Notes: generated by a model from the letters alone, not told the origin. Positions 34,801-48,068 are shown, numbered from the stretch's first letter. The stretch is DNA of 64,000 nt from Drosophila persimilis (GCF_003286085.1 NW_020825289.1:5952001-6016000); one strand, 5' to 3'. Numbers and translations: made by a program.

Positions 34801-37800
34801 AGCGGAGGGAAGCCCTGTGCCATGTCTATAGAAGGAGCCAATCCCTGTGCCACGTCTGTGGGAGGAGGCAAGTTCTGTGCCATGTCTGAGGAAGGCAGGA
34901 AGGTCATGTCAGGCCTTCTTCACGTGCATTGCCCTGGAGAATGCTGTACGTAATTCCCTTTTGATCTTGAAGTCTTTTTCCAGAGATATCATCAATGGAA
35001 CACACATTCCGGCGCCCAGGCCGACAGGCAGCCAAAATACACGGCAAAGTGAAATATATTTAGTAATCGCATTACGACAGGCGCAAAGGAGCGACCCGAT
35101 GGAGTCTGCACCCAGAACCAGAGGCAGACACAGACACAGACGCAGAGAAATAGAGACAGAGGCAGCAACGAGAGAATTTGTTGAGTGAGAAGAACAAAGG
35201 GGGGGGCGAACACACATTTTATGTGATGTCTAGGATCGCTTTTCCTCTCTCCAATGCAAGGGCAAGGATACCGAAGCCAAACAAAACTGCAGACAAACAG
35301 GAGAGGCACGGACACGAAAATGTCGAGTTCATCAAAAAGGGATTTCGAAATACAAATGAATTTTCAGCACCCCACCCCACCCCACCTCTCCCCACCCCTC
35401 TCTCTCGCCACAAATAGGCACCCACAGAGGCAATGAATGCCACCTCCTCGGTGGTGCAAGGTGGGGGCCCAATCAGTCCAAAAATGAAACACTTGCGTCT
35501 GTGTGTCGGGAGGTGTCGGCACTCTCTCGCCAAAAACAGTGGAGAAAAAAAACATGAGCAGAGAAAAGCGAAGAGAAGATTCCGGGTGGAAGAGTGCGGG
35601 GAGTACGGGTGTGCGGGTGGCTGAATAACTTTTGCTTACTCTGCGAGAAATGCCAATCAACCCTTTCTTTCTTTCCATCTTTGGCTCCCCTCCTGGCTGC
35701 CACCACATCACATTGCCATGCGGCATGTGGAGCAGGGGCTTGGGGGAAACGACTGTCAACAGCAGCATACTTCCGGAGGGTGGGAAGGCCGTAAAATGTC
35801 GACTCATTTGTATCTGCTACTCAGGGCTGTGCTCTGATCCCGTTTCATGTACCCTCTACAGATGGTATACCGAAGAAAAGAGAGTATTTCGGATTCGATA
35901 GAGTATCAGCACAAGCAGAATGGATCTAACGTGTCGTCTTTCGCTCTGCAAAAGGGTATCCCAAGCCTCGATAGCCATCCCTTTCCTTGTGCGGTTCTGG
36001 CTGCTTCTGGTTGTTGTCATTTTCCAAATCATTTCAGGGATTCAGTTGGGAAACTTTTCAAACGTTTAACTAGCCTGCAGAGCCCACTCCCCGACGCCTG
36101 CCACAGCAGGACCTACCCCAAAAAGGAACCAAAAAGCGTGGCATGCCAACAGGCGCTGGAGCTGAAATGATGAAAACGGAGTGAAGTGGAATGGCGAATG
36201 GAGAGCCATGGTTTCGCCATAAAAGGGTGGGACGGGGGGGGAAATGGCAGCGAACGCGAAAGTAAAAGGCAGCGACGCGGATTTAAAAGTTTAAATAACT
36301 TTTATGTATCTCATTACTCAGAAGTGACAAGGCACCGGCACCCCAGCACCCCCAAGCAGCCCCAACCAGTGGCCAAAGGGAGACACTGAGACAGTGAGAG
36401 CTTTGAGAATAATCACAATGAAATCGCATAATTCAATTACAAGCCTCGTTAAGCCGGCTCAAGCGATTTTGTCACACTATGCCCCACGGAACTAAATAAA
36501 TGAAACACAAGACAAAAGGGGAACGAAACAGCGACAGAAAGAGACAGGCGGAGAGAACAAGTTGCTGCACAAGATAGTGATTTGTGCAGGGCTTATGCCT
36601 AACTATTATCGGCTGTATCGATGGATGAGCTGGCGAATCAGCTGGGGTTCGATAAGCGGCTTTGACAAGGGTTCTTCCCCGATTTGTAGGCAGGCATTCA
36701 ATGGAAATGGAACACAAAATGGATAACAAACGGGTTTAAATGGAACACAAGGGGAGTGGGATTAGTGTGCAAAGAAATCGCAGTTAATTTCCACTCTCAA
36801 TTTTTTGTAGAGTCTTCTCTTCTCTTCTCTTCTTTTTTTGCTTTCAAATCATTTGACTTTTTCTCCGCTCATTGTTACCAGCTTTCCCCTAATTGGGCTT
36901 CCAGATGGACTCCACTCGTTCCCTCATCAGCAATTAGCAAAGATTGCAAAGCTTTTAGTTGCACTTTCAATTGTGGCATTGCGTTCCAGAAGGGGGGGAA
37001 TTACACCGCAAGCAGCCCCCATTACTACCTACCCCATTACTGGACTTTCCTTCTTTCTTTTTGCACCTTTGGCATTTGATTTCCTTCCGTCATCGCTTTA
37101 CCTGTCGGTGGAGGGTCGCTGGGGGGTGGTCTGGCGCTCGTTTAGCATTTTCTAGTTTTTCTTTTAATGAAAATCTAAATTCTTTCCCTTCCAACTGTTG
37201 GTTTTTCCCTGTTTCAGCACTTTTCTCTTCACCCAGAACCTCTAATTTTCAGTTCTGCAAGGTCCGCCTTGCAGTTCCATCTCCTACCATCTTCGGGGAC
37301 CCCCATAGACCCCCATTTTCAAAGACCACCCCCCAATGTCATTATCAATGGAAGAGTTTGACTTTTTGGTCTGAATCATTTCCCCTGCACTTTGTTTCGA
37401 CTCCATTTATCCTTTATCCTTTTCTCAGCTCCATAACCGTTTTTCTCTACTTTTCTCAGCTGCTTGACTTCTTTTCTCTTGTGTTTCAGCTTCTTTACAG
37501 CTCTCCCTCTTGTTTTCCAGCTTCTTTACTGCTTTTCTCTTATTTTTCAGCTTCTTTACCACTTTTCTCCCTCCTCCTTTGTCATCTCCTTTGCGCCTTT
37601 TGTACCTTACTTTTTCTGTAAGAGTATTTTTTTGTGATGTGTAAATAGCAGTTGCTGCTCGGTTTCTCCGGGGGTACTCCATGGGGTACTCCATGGGGCT
37701 GCAAGCCTCGCGCGGGGAGGCCTTGCCTTCCCTTCGAAGGGGAAGACCATTTAACATTGCAGTGCGTTTCATTTTCGTCGCGTTTCGTTTGCTTTCATTA

Positions 37801-37841
37801 CATGAACTTTCGTTCCCCCCCCCCCCCCTCCCACATTTCAG
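31886..37841. other. Non-coding region
   Basis: No gene is supported. Holds a GGCTGGT repeat near 32840-32872, CTGCTGCTCC-type runs near 34080-34130, and a degenerate 30-45 bp repeat at 34770-34900 with units CCATGTCTG followed by GGAGG. Could be intergenic or a long intron. Confidence 0.4.
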
Positions 37842-37929
37842 GGCCACGACCCGAACCCATGCTGACCCCGGAACCAGGAACCCGCAGCGACCTGACCGCC
37901 ACCATCACCGACTCCCAGCCGACCCATGG
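37842..37929 (+). CDS. Isolated exon-like segment, 88 nt
   Basis: A strong acceptor (a pyrimidine-rich stretch with 14 C, then CCCACATTTCAG) precedes 88 nt that read PRPEPMLTPEPGTRSDL and TATITDSQPTHG and end at GG|GTGATT. Balanced codon use and hydrophilic composition differ from the surrounding low-complexity DNA. It could be an internal or alternative exon of a large plus-strand gene whose other exons I cannot find, or chance. Confidence 0.3.
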
Positions 37930-38666
37930 GTGATTGTGACCAAGTTAACGAAGTAAGGGAATCCCCCAGAGGGAATTGTAATATTAACCAACCAGGCAGC
38001 GAGGCAGCGAGGCAGCGAGCCAGCGAGGCGTCGGCGCCAGTGCTCATTCATTATGGAGTATACGTCCTCCCTCTCCCCCTCTGTTTCCCCCTCTACCCCA
38101 GCACTTTCCTTTTCGATGCGAGAAATGCGCATAAAATTGTATCAGTCCATTTTTAAATACCAATCCTGCAACGGAATGCTTTCGCTTTCACTTTCACTTT
38201 CACTTTCGCTTTCCGTTTTGTTTGATTCCTTAGACAATTTCCGGTTTGTTGACTCTTTCGCTCTTTTTGTGTCCCTTTTGCTCTTGTTTGTTGTCTTTTA
38301 TGGTTTCTTATTTAAAAGCCATAAAATTCAGCACATGTCTTCAATTTGTGCGTCTCGGCTGTCAAATTGGGCATTTCCTCTGGGACGAAGAGGCCAGAAG
38401 GACCAAAAGGAGACGAAATGGAAACGGAAGCTTTGCGTAAAGTTTTGCGGCCCATAAAAACGTTGCTTTTGCTGCCCAAAAAATCAACTGGCGGCAGGCG
38501 CCGAGGGACCTCGAACGGACAGGATCGTGAGGGTTGATTGCCCTGTCAATCCTGATTTGAGTGTGTTACTTAGGAGAAAGTTTCTAGGACATTATCTATT
38601 ATCGCGATGCACGAGATGTCCGTTTTGGTGGGTGGTATTTATAGAGATACTATCATTGGGGGGCTT

Positions 38667-38905
38667 TTTGTTGTGAAAAGTAATAGATTGAGATGTGAAA
38701 ACTATGAAAACTTACTCTCTCCATGCGATTATGCACTTGTATTCCATTCCACCATTCCGCCATATTATTGGGTTTCTTTTTGTTGCGAAAATTAATAGAT
38801 TGAGATGTGAAAACTTACTCTCTCCATGGGATTGTTCACTGATGTTCCATTCCACCATTCCGCCATATCATGGGTTACGTTTTTGTTGTGAAAAGTAATA
38901 GATTG
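38667..38905. repeat. Tandem repeat, about 100-112 bp units, 2.3 copies
   Basis: TAATAGATTGAGATGTGAAA, CTTACTCTCTCCATG and CATTCCACCATTCCGCCATAT recur in order. Unit starts are near 38667, 38780 and 38880. Confidence 0.75.
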
Positions 38906-39080
38906 AGATGAGGAACTTAGGCTCTCGATTGGATTCTTCCATTCCATCATTTGCATGTTCCATTTCATTGTTTCATTAAAGGTTGCGCTTGCAGTCCATC
39001 CCAGCCATTAAAAACCTCTCAGTTGAATGCACTTTATGCGGCCACGCCCCAAAAAAAGCGAACTATACTTTCCAGGGCAA

Positions 39081-39124
39081 AGGGATGGGACGGGATGGGA
39101 TGGGATGGGATGGGAAGGGAAGGG
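39081..39124. repeat. (GGGAT)n tract
   Basis: Pentanucleotide GGGAT/GGGAC array grading into GGGAA. Confidence 0.8.
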
Positions 39125-42100
39125 GTAATCTGGAGGGTATATGCAAATTTTTCATTAGTTGAAGGAGAGAAGCCTCGACAACGACCACGACTACGACTTC
39201 CATGTGGAGTGCCCCTTGGGCCTTCCTTTTTGTGGCTCTCCTCCTTCTCATTGCGATGATTGTGCGATTTTTTAATCAAATCGGCGGCCGATTATGGAGG
39301 GACCCCGCAACCGCTTGGCTGGAATGTTGAAACTATAATTCCGTGATGTGCAAAACCCAAAGAGTGCGGCGGCTAGGGTGGGGCGTGGGCTTGGGGGGTC
39401 AGCAATTTGTTCGCTAAAACAAACTTGCGCTAAAAAAGAGCTCAATTTAACACATTTCATATGTAAATACCTCAAAGTACAGCAACAAAAGTTGGGTTCC
39501 CAATGGAGTGGCTCTCCCTTGCCCACTCCCTTCCCTGCCCCCTCCCTGTCAGTAAATTACCACAACACGCAAGGCCCCATGCCCAGGTTCCAGGTTCCAG
39601 GTCCCCGGTGCCAGGTCCCAGACGAGTGCAAACTCGTTCGAACCAGGCCATAATAATCGCCTTTAATAAATTATCGGCTTGCGCGGCGCGAAAAACGCGA
39701 GGAGCTCAAACAAGCCCAAAGGGAGTGGAGTGGAGTGGCCGACGAGGAGGAGCAGGAGGAGTAGGGCTGCCACAGCAGGCATCACTCAGCGACCAACAAT
39801 GCAGAAAACGGGAGCAGGTCCCCTACCATACGATACGATATCCATACCCATGCCCCCTCTCTCCGCCGACGTCGTCGAAAGGGAACCCTTTTCGCACTCA
39901 GGCGATGGCCGACATTTAAATTGCTTTGCTGCATGTGGCAGCCAGCCCCTGCCACCACTGCCATGCCACCTCCTCTCTGCTTAAGTTGCGTGAAGTTTCA
40001 ATTCCTGGCACTGGCATTGGCTCTGGCTTCCTGGGAGCGGGCTTCAATGGGGGGCAATTGCTGTAATGAAGTGCTTGAATGCCAATCAGCGGCGCCCTGG
40101 CCAGGACATGGGTTAACCTTAACCCATGCTGCCCAAGCCCATGCCCATGCCCTTCCCTGCTGCTGCTGCTGCTGCAATTTTGTCATAATTTTTGATAAGT
40201 TGCTAACAAAAAGGTTGCCAAATTGTTGAGTAAATAAAACTTGATGTTGATGCCTTCGACCTGGTCACGTAAGCGTCGTATAAAAATCGACATGCTCCAG
40301 CCCCATCCCTGCCTCTCCTCCTCCCTCGGGCACATAATTGCTGTGCGTTCACGTAGTTGTAAATTTATGAGGTGATTTTTCATAAAAACGTTTTCCCCAG
40401 CACTCAGCACATACTCGTACATATAATATTACGCGCTGTCCAAATTAATTTATGAATTATTTTCTTTAAAATACCAAGAATAAACAACATGGAAGCGAGA
40501 GCAATTAACTCCACTTGCAGGGGTCCCCAATGGCGCCTCCAGGCACCACCACTCCACCACACCACCATCCGCCGTATGCCCGCCTGGCCACTCCGCCAGC
40601 CATCGTATGCCCGCCTGGCCACACTAAATTCGCAACAGTTTTTAATAGTCAAGTGTTGAGAATTGAGCGACGGGGTGTTGACTGATTTATACACGATAAT
40701 GGGCTGCCTGGCCCCGGGGCCATGTGCGGAGGCCTCTAATTGCCTGTTTCTGTTGGTTTATGTCAAATATGTGGCCGAAGAAAGGTGTTTACGGGTGGAT
40801 CGGGTGCTTTTACTCGGATAATGTTGGGCGCTAGACTTTTCGGCTTATATTTTTAGGATGTTATTCCATTCTGGGATCTCTTTACTCCACTTTCAATCAA
40901 CCAGCTTTCCTTAAACGTATACCAAGCCCTGACTTACCCCCCTTTTTGCAATCATCCAATATTCCCCCCTCTGCTTGTCGGATTGGTTTCACTTCATTTG
41001 CGGCACTAAATTGCAGCGTAACTCATTTTATCTTCGTGTAATCAATGTGCAAATTACATCTTGGCTAAAAGACTGACGCAGACCGAAGCACCAAGGAGGA
41101 GAACGTCCATCCAGCAGCGGTTCGATTTGCTGTGTCAATCAAAGAGAACTTCACTTGACCTCCATTTAAATCATTGACGAGAACGGGCCATGCCATCCGT
41201 GTCCGTTGATGGCGTCTGTCAAAGCCAGAGCCAGAGGCAGAGCCACAGCCCCGGACTAAACGAGACAGATGGCAACGGAAAGCTACATCGAGTGTCCAAT
41301 GGCCAGTGTCCAGTGCCAGAGAGGAAACGCAAACGCAAACGCATTGCAAACGTAATCAAGTAATCAAAAGTCCAAATCACGGCTGTGACAGACCCAAATA
41401 ATTTGCAATGTGGCCAGAGGAACGCAAGGCAGGCAGAGAGTCCGATTCGGAGTCCGATCCAAATACAGGGTACATGATGTACAGATGGGTAGATGGATAG
41501 GGGGTGGGGGGATGTTCATTGCGTGCTATCCTCATGTGACAGGCAGAGACATGCAAAGATGGCACTTAACGAAAGCAGTCAACCGACAACTGATTGAATG
41601 GCAACAAACCAGCAAACACTCGGATGGGGCATATCTTGTCCTACACTGCTAAATGCGGATACAGACGATGAACACGTGGACTTAAGTGTGCAACGACATT
41701 AGCAGAGGCCCAGGCCAGACACTGGTATCGGAATCAGAGACAAATGCCGAGCTCGGACTCAGTGAAAGCCCCATGCCTTAACTAAATGTACATCTTGCTA
41801 GCTTTAAAAGTCAAACGGAAATGCATTTGACATTTAAAGCGTCAAAGGCTGAAAGGCAAAAGGTTGAGAATGGGGCATCAGTGTGTGGGAATAGGTACAG
41901 GCTGGTGACATGGCTCTTTGAAGGAAAGAGAAGCTTAAATGGGATGATTTCAGTCTACAAATAAGATGAATAGTTGGAGTCTTTGATGGTTAGTAAAATC
42001 ACTAACGATTTGCATATGCCAGCTCCTCCCCATTCAACAGATTTCTCATCCGATTCGTATCAATTTCTCAATAAACTGCCAATGAGGCGGCCCCCCCTCG

Positions 42101-43828
42101 CTGTGAACCCCCTTGACCTTGCCGCTGGCCAAACACTATCAACTTGTAAGGAGATCAGGGCACGTAGACCAGGAAGGACCGCTTCTGCAATAGTCAGCAA
42201 AACTATTCGTCAAGTCGTGCGGCGGAGCTTCGTTCGTCCGGCATTTTTATGGCTGCTGTTGTTGTTGTCGTTGCTCCTCGAATTGGCGGACGTGACGTTG
42301 ATTTGCTGGCAACGTCTTAAAGGTGACATTTCCCAAGGATAAAGCAAACAAGACTGACCAGGGACTCCCTCCTGCAGCAGACAGACAGACAGAAGGATGT
42401 CATAAAATGTCGCAAGATTTGCCTGGACTGGTGGCAGCTTTTGGCTGGCTTCGATTTCCCACCACTCGGGAGCAGCTGTCACGGCCATTTAGCTGCTTAG
42501 CGCCGCAAAATCACTGCAAATCCTTGACTAAGCCGAGACTCGAGGCAGGACCTCCCAGTCCCCAAACTAATTGCAAATGCAGCCAGCTGAGACTGCAGCA
42601 GACGGCGCACGTGAGGCGCATTGGCTCTGCGTCTGGGCCTGGCCCTGGTCCTGGTCCATCGATTTGTGGCCAAAACGGAGATGGCTGGCACGTCCCACAC
42701 GGATCGCATCATTTGTGCAGCGTTTTTCGTTTTTCTGTATAGCCGTCCGTGATATGCAAAGAACGGGGCAGACAAGTCCCAGGATTAGGGTCGAAACCCG
42801 CAGAAAGTCAGACTAATTTGAAGACCCTTGACCCCCGCCCCGTGGGGGTGTGCCTGTGAGGGCGGGTCTCTGCGGGAATTCGACTTTAATTTTAAACCTT
42901 TTGACATTGGCCCCCGTTGAACTTTGCCTTTTTGGCGCTTGGTATTTTTTCCTTTTGTCGGATTTTTAAATGCCTTTATTCGGGAATTTCGTTCTCTCTT
43001 TTTGGTGTTGTTTTTTTGTGGGTTATCAGCCCTCAGGTGCTAATGAATTCATAATGGAAACGGGCACTGGAACAGGCCATAAATTATGGACCAAGGGGCA
43101 ACGTAGATGTATTTTTAAGATTCAACAGCAAAAACTGAGAAAAGAAAAGAAAGAAAAGGAAACGGGAGCATACTGAATAATTTCCTTGGGGGCGAAGGGT
43201 GGGGGAAGGAAGTGGGGGATTTCTTAACTGGGTTCACCATGAATGGGGCTTAAAGATGGCTAGATTCCATGGAGTTAACAGCTATATTTGATCCACCCCA
43301 GATGAGAATCTGTCATCTATCTGTCATCTCTCCATCTGTCATCTCCAGCCCTATCATGTCCCCTCTTCATCTAGTTGTCCTTCGGCTAGTACATATGCTA
43401 ATCCAACGAGTAATTGACATTTGATTATTGATTTCGACTCGAAACTGTTGCAAAATGACTCTAACCCAATCATCGGCATTCGTTTACATGTGCATCTGTC
43501 TAACCATCGAATGCCCGGCCATGCATCTACGAGCAGATGCTTCTAGTCACGTATGTATCTGGGCCAATGTAAATGTCAATTGGTTATGGATGTTGGCCAT
43601 CGCAGGCGGCCCCGAAGCCATTCGAATCTTTTATTAATTGAATGAGGGGCAAAACTGCATTTACTAACTGGGCTTAAATCAAATAACTGTACAAATGTAT
43701 CTATTTATGTGTGTATGTGTGTATGGTGTTCTCGCGCGCACCGCAAAAACCAATTTGATTGGGAAATAAAATTCGAAATAAAATAAACAAAAACATGGCC
43801 AAGGACCAACGAAGAAGCTATGAAATTT

Positions 43829-43831
<3 letters not shown>

Positions 43832-43876
<45 letters not shown>
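43832..43876. repeat. (CT)n microsatellite
   Basis: A pure dinucleotide run of about 45 bp, giving false Ser-Leu and Arg-Glu frames on the two strands. Confidence 0.9.
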
Positions 43877-43879
<3 letters not shown>

Positions 43880-45238
43880 CCTTCATGCACTGACAAATCC
43901 CAATCCCCGTCTGGGCAAATGCTGATGGAGCCAGAGCCAGAGCTGGACCTGAAGCTGAAGCTGACTCTGAGACTGAGGCCGATGCTAAAGCTGATCCTGA
44001 GATTGTGTTGTAACAAGTTAATTGAATTTGCACTCAGCCAAGCGTCATGCATGGGCTTAGAGCAGGCAGCAGACGGGCGGGCCCCAGGGGGGGAGCTGCA
44101 TCCACCGATACAACCGATACAACCGATGCTTATTTTATGGCCGACTCTAATGGAGGACTCGGCTCTGATTCCGGCTTCTCTACCTACTTCGCTGGGCATT
44201 TGGCTGCCTGCAGTCTGCCTGGCTGCAACATTTACTGCCTTCGTCCTTCTGCCTTCTTCCTTCTGCCGTCTCTCTAGGTTTTCCAATTTTTGTGATTTGC
44301 ACAGATTTCTGCTTGACAACCTCCTTGCCAGGACCAAGCTGCTAGTCTGTTCTCGGCTCTTATTCTCTCAGCATCCTGGGTTATTTTGTTGCATCTCCAT
44401 CTCTATCATTCGTCCCTGATTATCGTTCTCCTTCAGTTCGGTGTGTGCAGCATTGTCGAAGGTGAAGCCTGCACTTGCAAGTGCATTAAGAGCATATGAA
44501 CAATGGCTGCTGCTCCTCCTCCTCCTCATCCTCCTCATTCGCCTGCAGAACCTTTGCCGTTGATCCTGACAGACAAATTACTTGCCTGAAGGAAGCCAGA
44601 GATTCTGATGGCGAAGCACCACTATAGGTTGTACGTTGCAGGCATGTACGAGTACGAGTATGCAGGTCGTGGCAGGGCAGTGAGCGGCAGAGGAGCGTGC
44701 TTTTAGCAGATTAGTTTCCATCATCTTAACATCCCTAATTAATGAGGGGCGCCTTTGTTTGGCAGCTCTGTTTTTAGGTGTTAAATCAAAGACTTTGCCC
44801 CAGCTGCCGGCTGCCTAATAAACCTGGAGTCGTCTCCTCAAAGCTCCTCCAAGGTCTACAATTTCCACCTACACACCCACATCTCTCTTTTGTAATGAGA
44901 GTAAAAAGATTGCTTTCTCGTACACGGTACTCAAAGGGTAGATAATTTATAATATATTTCACTCGCTAGAGGTGTTTTGAACAACTCCCAAATGGGATTA
45001 CTCATTTTCCGTCATTTCAAGCAGTTGTCAAATTATAAAAAGTACACAATACACCAAAAATACACCCAAAAACATAATACATATACCAAAAATCGTAGAA
45101 CTAGGTACTTAACTTTTCTAATCTCGAGACAAAAATCGCACCGAAGAACAATGATGATTTTAAATTAGAAAGTTCCTATAAAATATCACAAAATACTAAA
45201 TATACCAAGAATATTAAATCACTAACCATACACTAACC

Positions 45239-45538
45239 ATAGATGTGCCAGTTCATACCACGAAAGCGTCACACACTGGCTAGCGCGTTCAGTACCCCAG
45301 AGTACTGACGCGTCATCATGAGAGAGAACGCAGAGAGAACATCTTTGCATGTGTTAGTACACACGCAGTATGTTTCGCCAAAAATATGTGATTGTATGCT
45401 TTTTTCAGATTTTTTGAACTCTCTCAGGTCTGCACTATGGTCCGAACGACCACTTTTGTTGGCCAAAACCTAATTTTTAAAAGTCACAACTAAAACTCGG
45501 TTTTGATCACTATGCATTAGAAAAAGATGGATCATTAA
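45239..45538 (+). repeat. Left long inverted repeat of P-like region
   Basis: Reading inward from ATAGATG this segment is the reverse complement of 49483-49212. By eye the part from about 45248 to 45466 is identical to its partner. Further in it carries an insertion of about 24 bp, then matches again to GATGGA(C/T)CATTAA. Confidence 0.85.
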
Positions 45539-46059
45539 GGCTGCGCACAAGAAAATTCCATAGATGGCGACACATTAACAAAATCAGCTGTGCAACCAAA
45601 CTGTTTTTATCGTAAAGCACATTAAGGGAAAAAGTGCCGTATTAATAACCATTTTAAATCTCTCAAAAATTAAAAAACGCCAAGACCTGATTAAATTTTT
45701 TGATGAATCTTAATCAGTAGGGTTTCTACTACGTGTTTTGAGTTTTGAACTGTATCGAGTAGTTGTGATGTCCTCGTAATTGAAGGTTAAAGTGAGGCCT
45801 TCAACATGTGCCAACTTGTAATGAAAACTAATTTTTGAAAAGGTGTGCAAAGTGAGTCCTACCTAGTCCCAGCCTGAAACCTTTTGTGTGTCGTAGATTA
45901 AAAAATTCTTTTTGAAATGTATATAGTATCAAATGCCACTTTTCACCACAAATCTTGGAATTTGCATTAATTTGCATTTGAGGTTATTCAAATTCGAAAA
46001 TGCAGAGTTGTTTGCCGTATGAAATTCAGAGAAGGGTAAAATGATCAATTATTTGACAA

Positions 46060-46380
46060 TTGAAATTTGACAATTTGAAATTGATAAAGCTTTTGAAGAT
46101 ACCAGCAAGAAAATTTGTTATCGTTTGGCAACATAACGGAACAAATGCCGGTCAAATTCTCAGATGTTTGTACGAAAATATGTGGATTGGCCACAAGCCT
46201 TTATTTCAACACTTTTATCTTTATTCCCAGAGAATGCTAAATAAGTTCGTAAGGCTGTACAGGACCCAGTCGGAAAGCCGGCACATATCTCACCTAACGA
46301 GGCGTTAACCTTGCTTCTAGACAAGGATTTCGGCAATAATTTACGGAAACCTTTAAACGATTTTATTTTTATTGAAATCA
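46060..46380 (+). pseudogene. Unassigned coding-like remnant
   Basis: Plus-strand readings in more than one frame look protein-like: WPQAFISTLLSLFPENAK, then after a shift GKPAHISPNEALTLLLDKDF. They suggest a frameshifted remnant, perhaps of the same element as the downstream transposase piece. I cannot assign a family. Confidence 0.25.
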
Positions 46381-46938
46381 AAATTTTTTTTTAAGCGTGC
46401 AACGCTTATGCTTAATACTTTTTTTCACTATAACTAATAATTTAAATATGCATTATTAAAAAAGGGGCTGTGCCACACCCATTTTTAATTCTTAAATCCA
46501 CTTCTTATTGATTATATATATCCAATACAAAAAACTAAATAAAAAATAAAAAAATCTTGTACCGTTCGGTACAGTTATTAATTTTGGCCCACAAAAGTGG
46601 TCGTTCGGACCATTGTGGTCTGGTTCTGTTTTGCCACCAGCATGTTTTAGTGTATGGGTTGTTTGATTTATACCACAAAATATAAAACATTACAATAATA
46701 TAATTACACATTTATTTCCTTATTTTAAACAGGTTGATTATAAATTGTAAAACTTATGCAAACGCCGTCGGTTCTCGACTTTTTTGTTTATTATAACTAA
46801 AGCAATGATGTATCTAAATATACAATATAAGAAAAAATATATATATGTATACTAAAATATACTGTATGGTCAGTGGTTGAATGCTATTAGTAAGCTAGGA
46901 CCTCAGCCCTGAACACATCATTTGATCCGATTAATTAA

Positions 46939-47151
46939 TCACTTTTCTACATGATAGCGTACTGCACGCGAAATGCGCTGCGCGTTCGGGCATTGGCTTG
47001 CATCACAGTTGTAAAGCATTCTGTGTGTTTGGCAGGCACATTTATGATTCAGACGCGGTAGGGCTTTAAGGAGCTGACCGTTGGCTTCAAAATCCAATAG
47101 AATCGGATCGAATTTATCACCTCGAATAGCATGCAGCCTGTAGCGTCGCAT
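46939..47151 (-). CDS. Small hypothetical ORF, 70 aa
   Basis: A minus-strand frame containing KFDPILLDFEANGQLL and a Cys-bearing tail (HKCACQTHRMLYNC). It lies about 280 bp downstream of the DUF1091 gene on the same strand. No signal peptide precedes it, and it may be the last exon of a gene whose upstream part is lost. Unrecognised. Confidence 0.25.
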   Translation of the reverse strand: MRRYRLHAIRGDKFDPILLDFEANGQLLKALPRLNHKCACQTHRMLYNCDASQCPNAQRISRAVRYHVEK

Positions 47152-47427
47152 TGCCGCATGAATGAGTCAATAAATGCTGATAATTATAGCTCAAAAATAT
47201 CAAATGGTTCTCGGCTAAACAGATTTTATTTTACCGAAACTAGGCCCCAATTTCCGTTGCTATTTTCCTTTCGTTTCATACAGCGTTCAGTCAAATATCA
47301 CGGATTAGCCCATACATATATTTGATTAATCGGTACAATACTTTTTCTACTGTTGTTTTCAGGGATCTTCAGGATTCTACTGTATCCTGTATACTGTAAT
47401 CAGGTGATTCCCACTAATTTCTCTTCA

Positions 47428-48068
47428 TTAAATCTCCACGAATGTGAAACTAACGTTCGTATCAAAGTTTATCTTCTTATCGATGTTCCACTGAAGCGCC
47501 AATAAATAATCCCCTGTTGGCATGGGAATACGCAGTAGCTCAGGTCTTAGATAAAAGTCCTCGACAATCTGTGGACCCTGCAATATAAATTTCAGATGTA
47601 CAAGTGGTTAGACATAGGGGCATGAGTGGTATATGTTACTAAACCCTTTGAAGAGCCCATAGATTATATTAAAAACAGGTTGATTCCGCTTTCTGAAATA
47701 CTGACAGAAATCAAAGTAAATATCGACGAGCCAAGGCTTATAGCCGTTGGCCTTTTTGAAAATTCTGACATGAATTTAAATATTGTTGGTCGGATGTAGT
47801 ATCGTCCCTTTCATATTGAGGAGCACTTTGTTTCGACTGACGGCCTTCAGACGATAGTTGTGGAACACGAACCAGGATTGGTTGTAACTCTCGCAGACGA
47901 AGTTTGTATACTTGAAGACGACGGCATCCTGAAAACTTGGTTCAATATTGTCCACTTTACTAGTATTATCCATATATTTACGTTTATATTGATGTGGAAT
48001 GTTAGGAATAATCCGAGAAGCGCAGAGATAATCAGCTGGCAACGCATTGTTCCTGCTCTTGAGGGCAC
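47428..48068 (-). pseudogene. DUF1091 family gene with one in-frame stop
   Basis: DUF1091 proteins are a large Drosophila family of small secreted or membrane-associated proteins of largely unknown function. Exon 1 (48068 or 48047 to 47982) gives a hydrophobic leader RCQLIISALLGLFLTF. A 53-bp GTAAAT...TTTTCAG intron follows, then exon 2 (47928 down) gives DAVVFKYTNFVCESYNQSW, RNKVLLNMKGTILHPTNNI and FKKANGYKPWLVD. Exon 3 (47577-47428) gives GPQIVEDFYLRPELL, PTGDYLLALQW and NVSFTFVEI. TAA at 47778-47776 interrupts exon 2 where an amino-acid codon is expected. The second intron would be only 36 nt (GTCTAA...TTGCAG). Everything else is well preserved, so this is a recent pseudogene, a readthrough case or a sequence error. 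Confidence 0.75.

Larger units (their letters stand above)
37930..45238. other. Non-coding region
   Basis: No gene is supported. Contains a roughly 100-bp tandem repeat (38667-38905), a GGGAT array (39081-39124), a (CT)n tract (43832-43876), and an AT-rich stretch with repeated ATACACCAAAAATAC-like words just before 45180. Confidence 0.45.

Noticed and set aside
43705..44419. Long frames on both strands around 43.8-44.4 kb
   Set aside because: They depend on the (CT)n run and CTGAAGCTG-type repeats; no splice or coding pattern.
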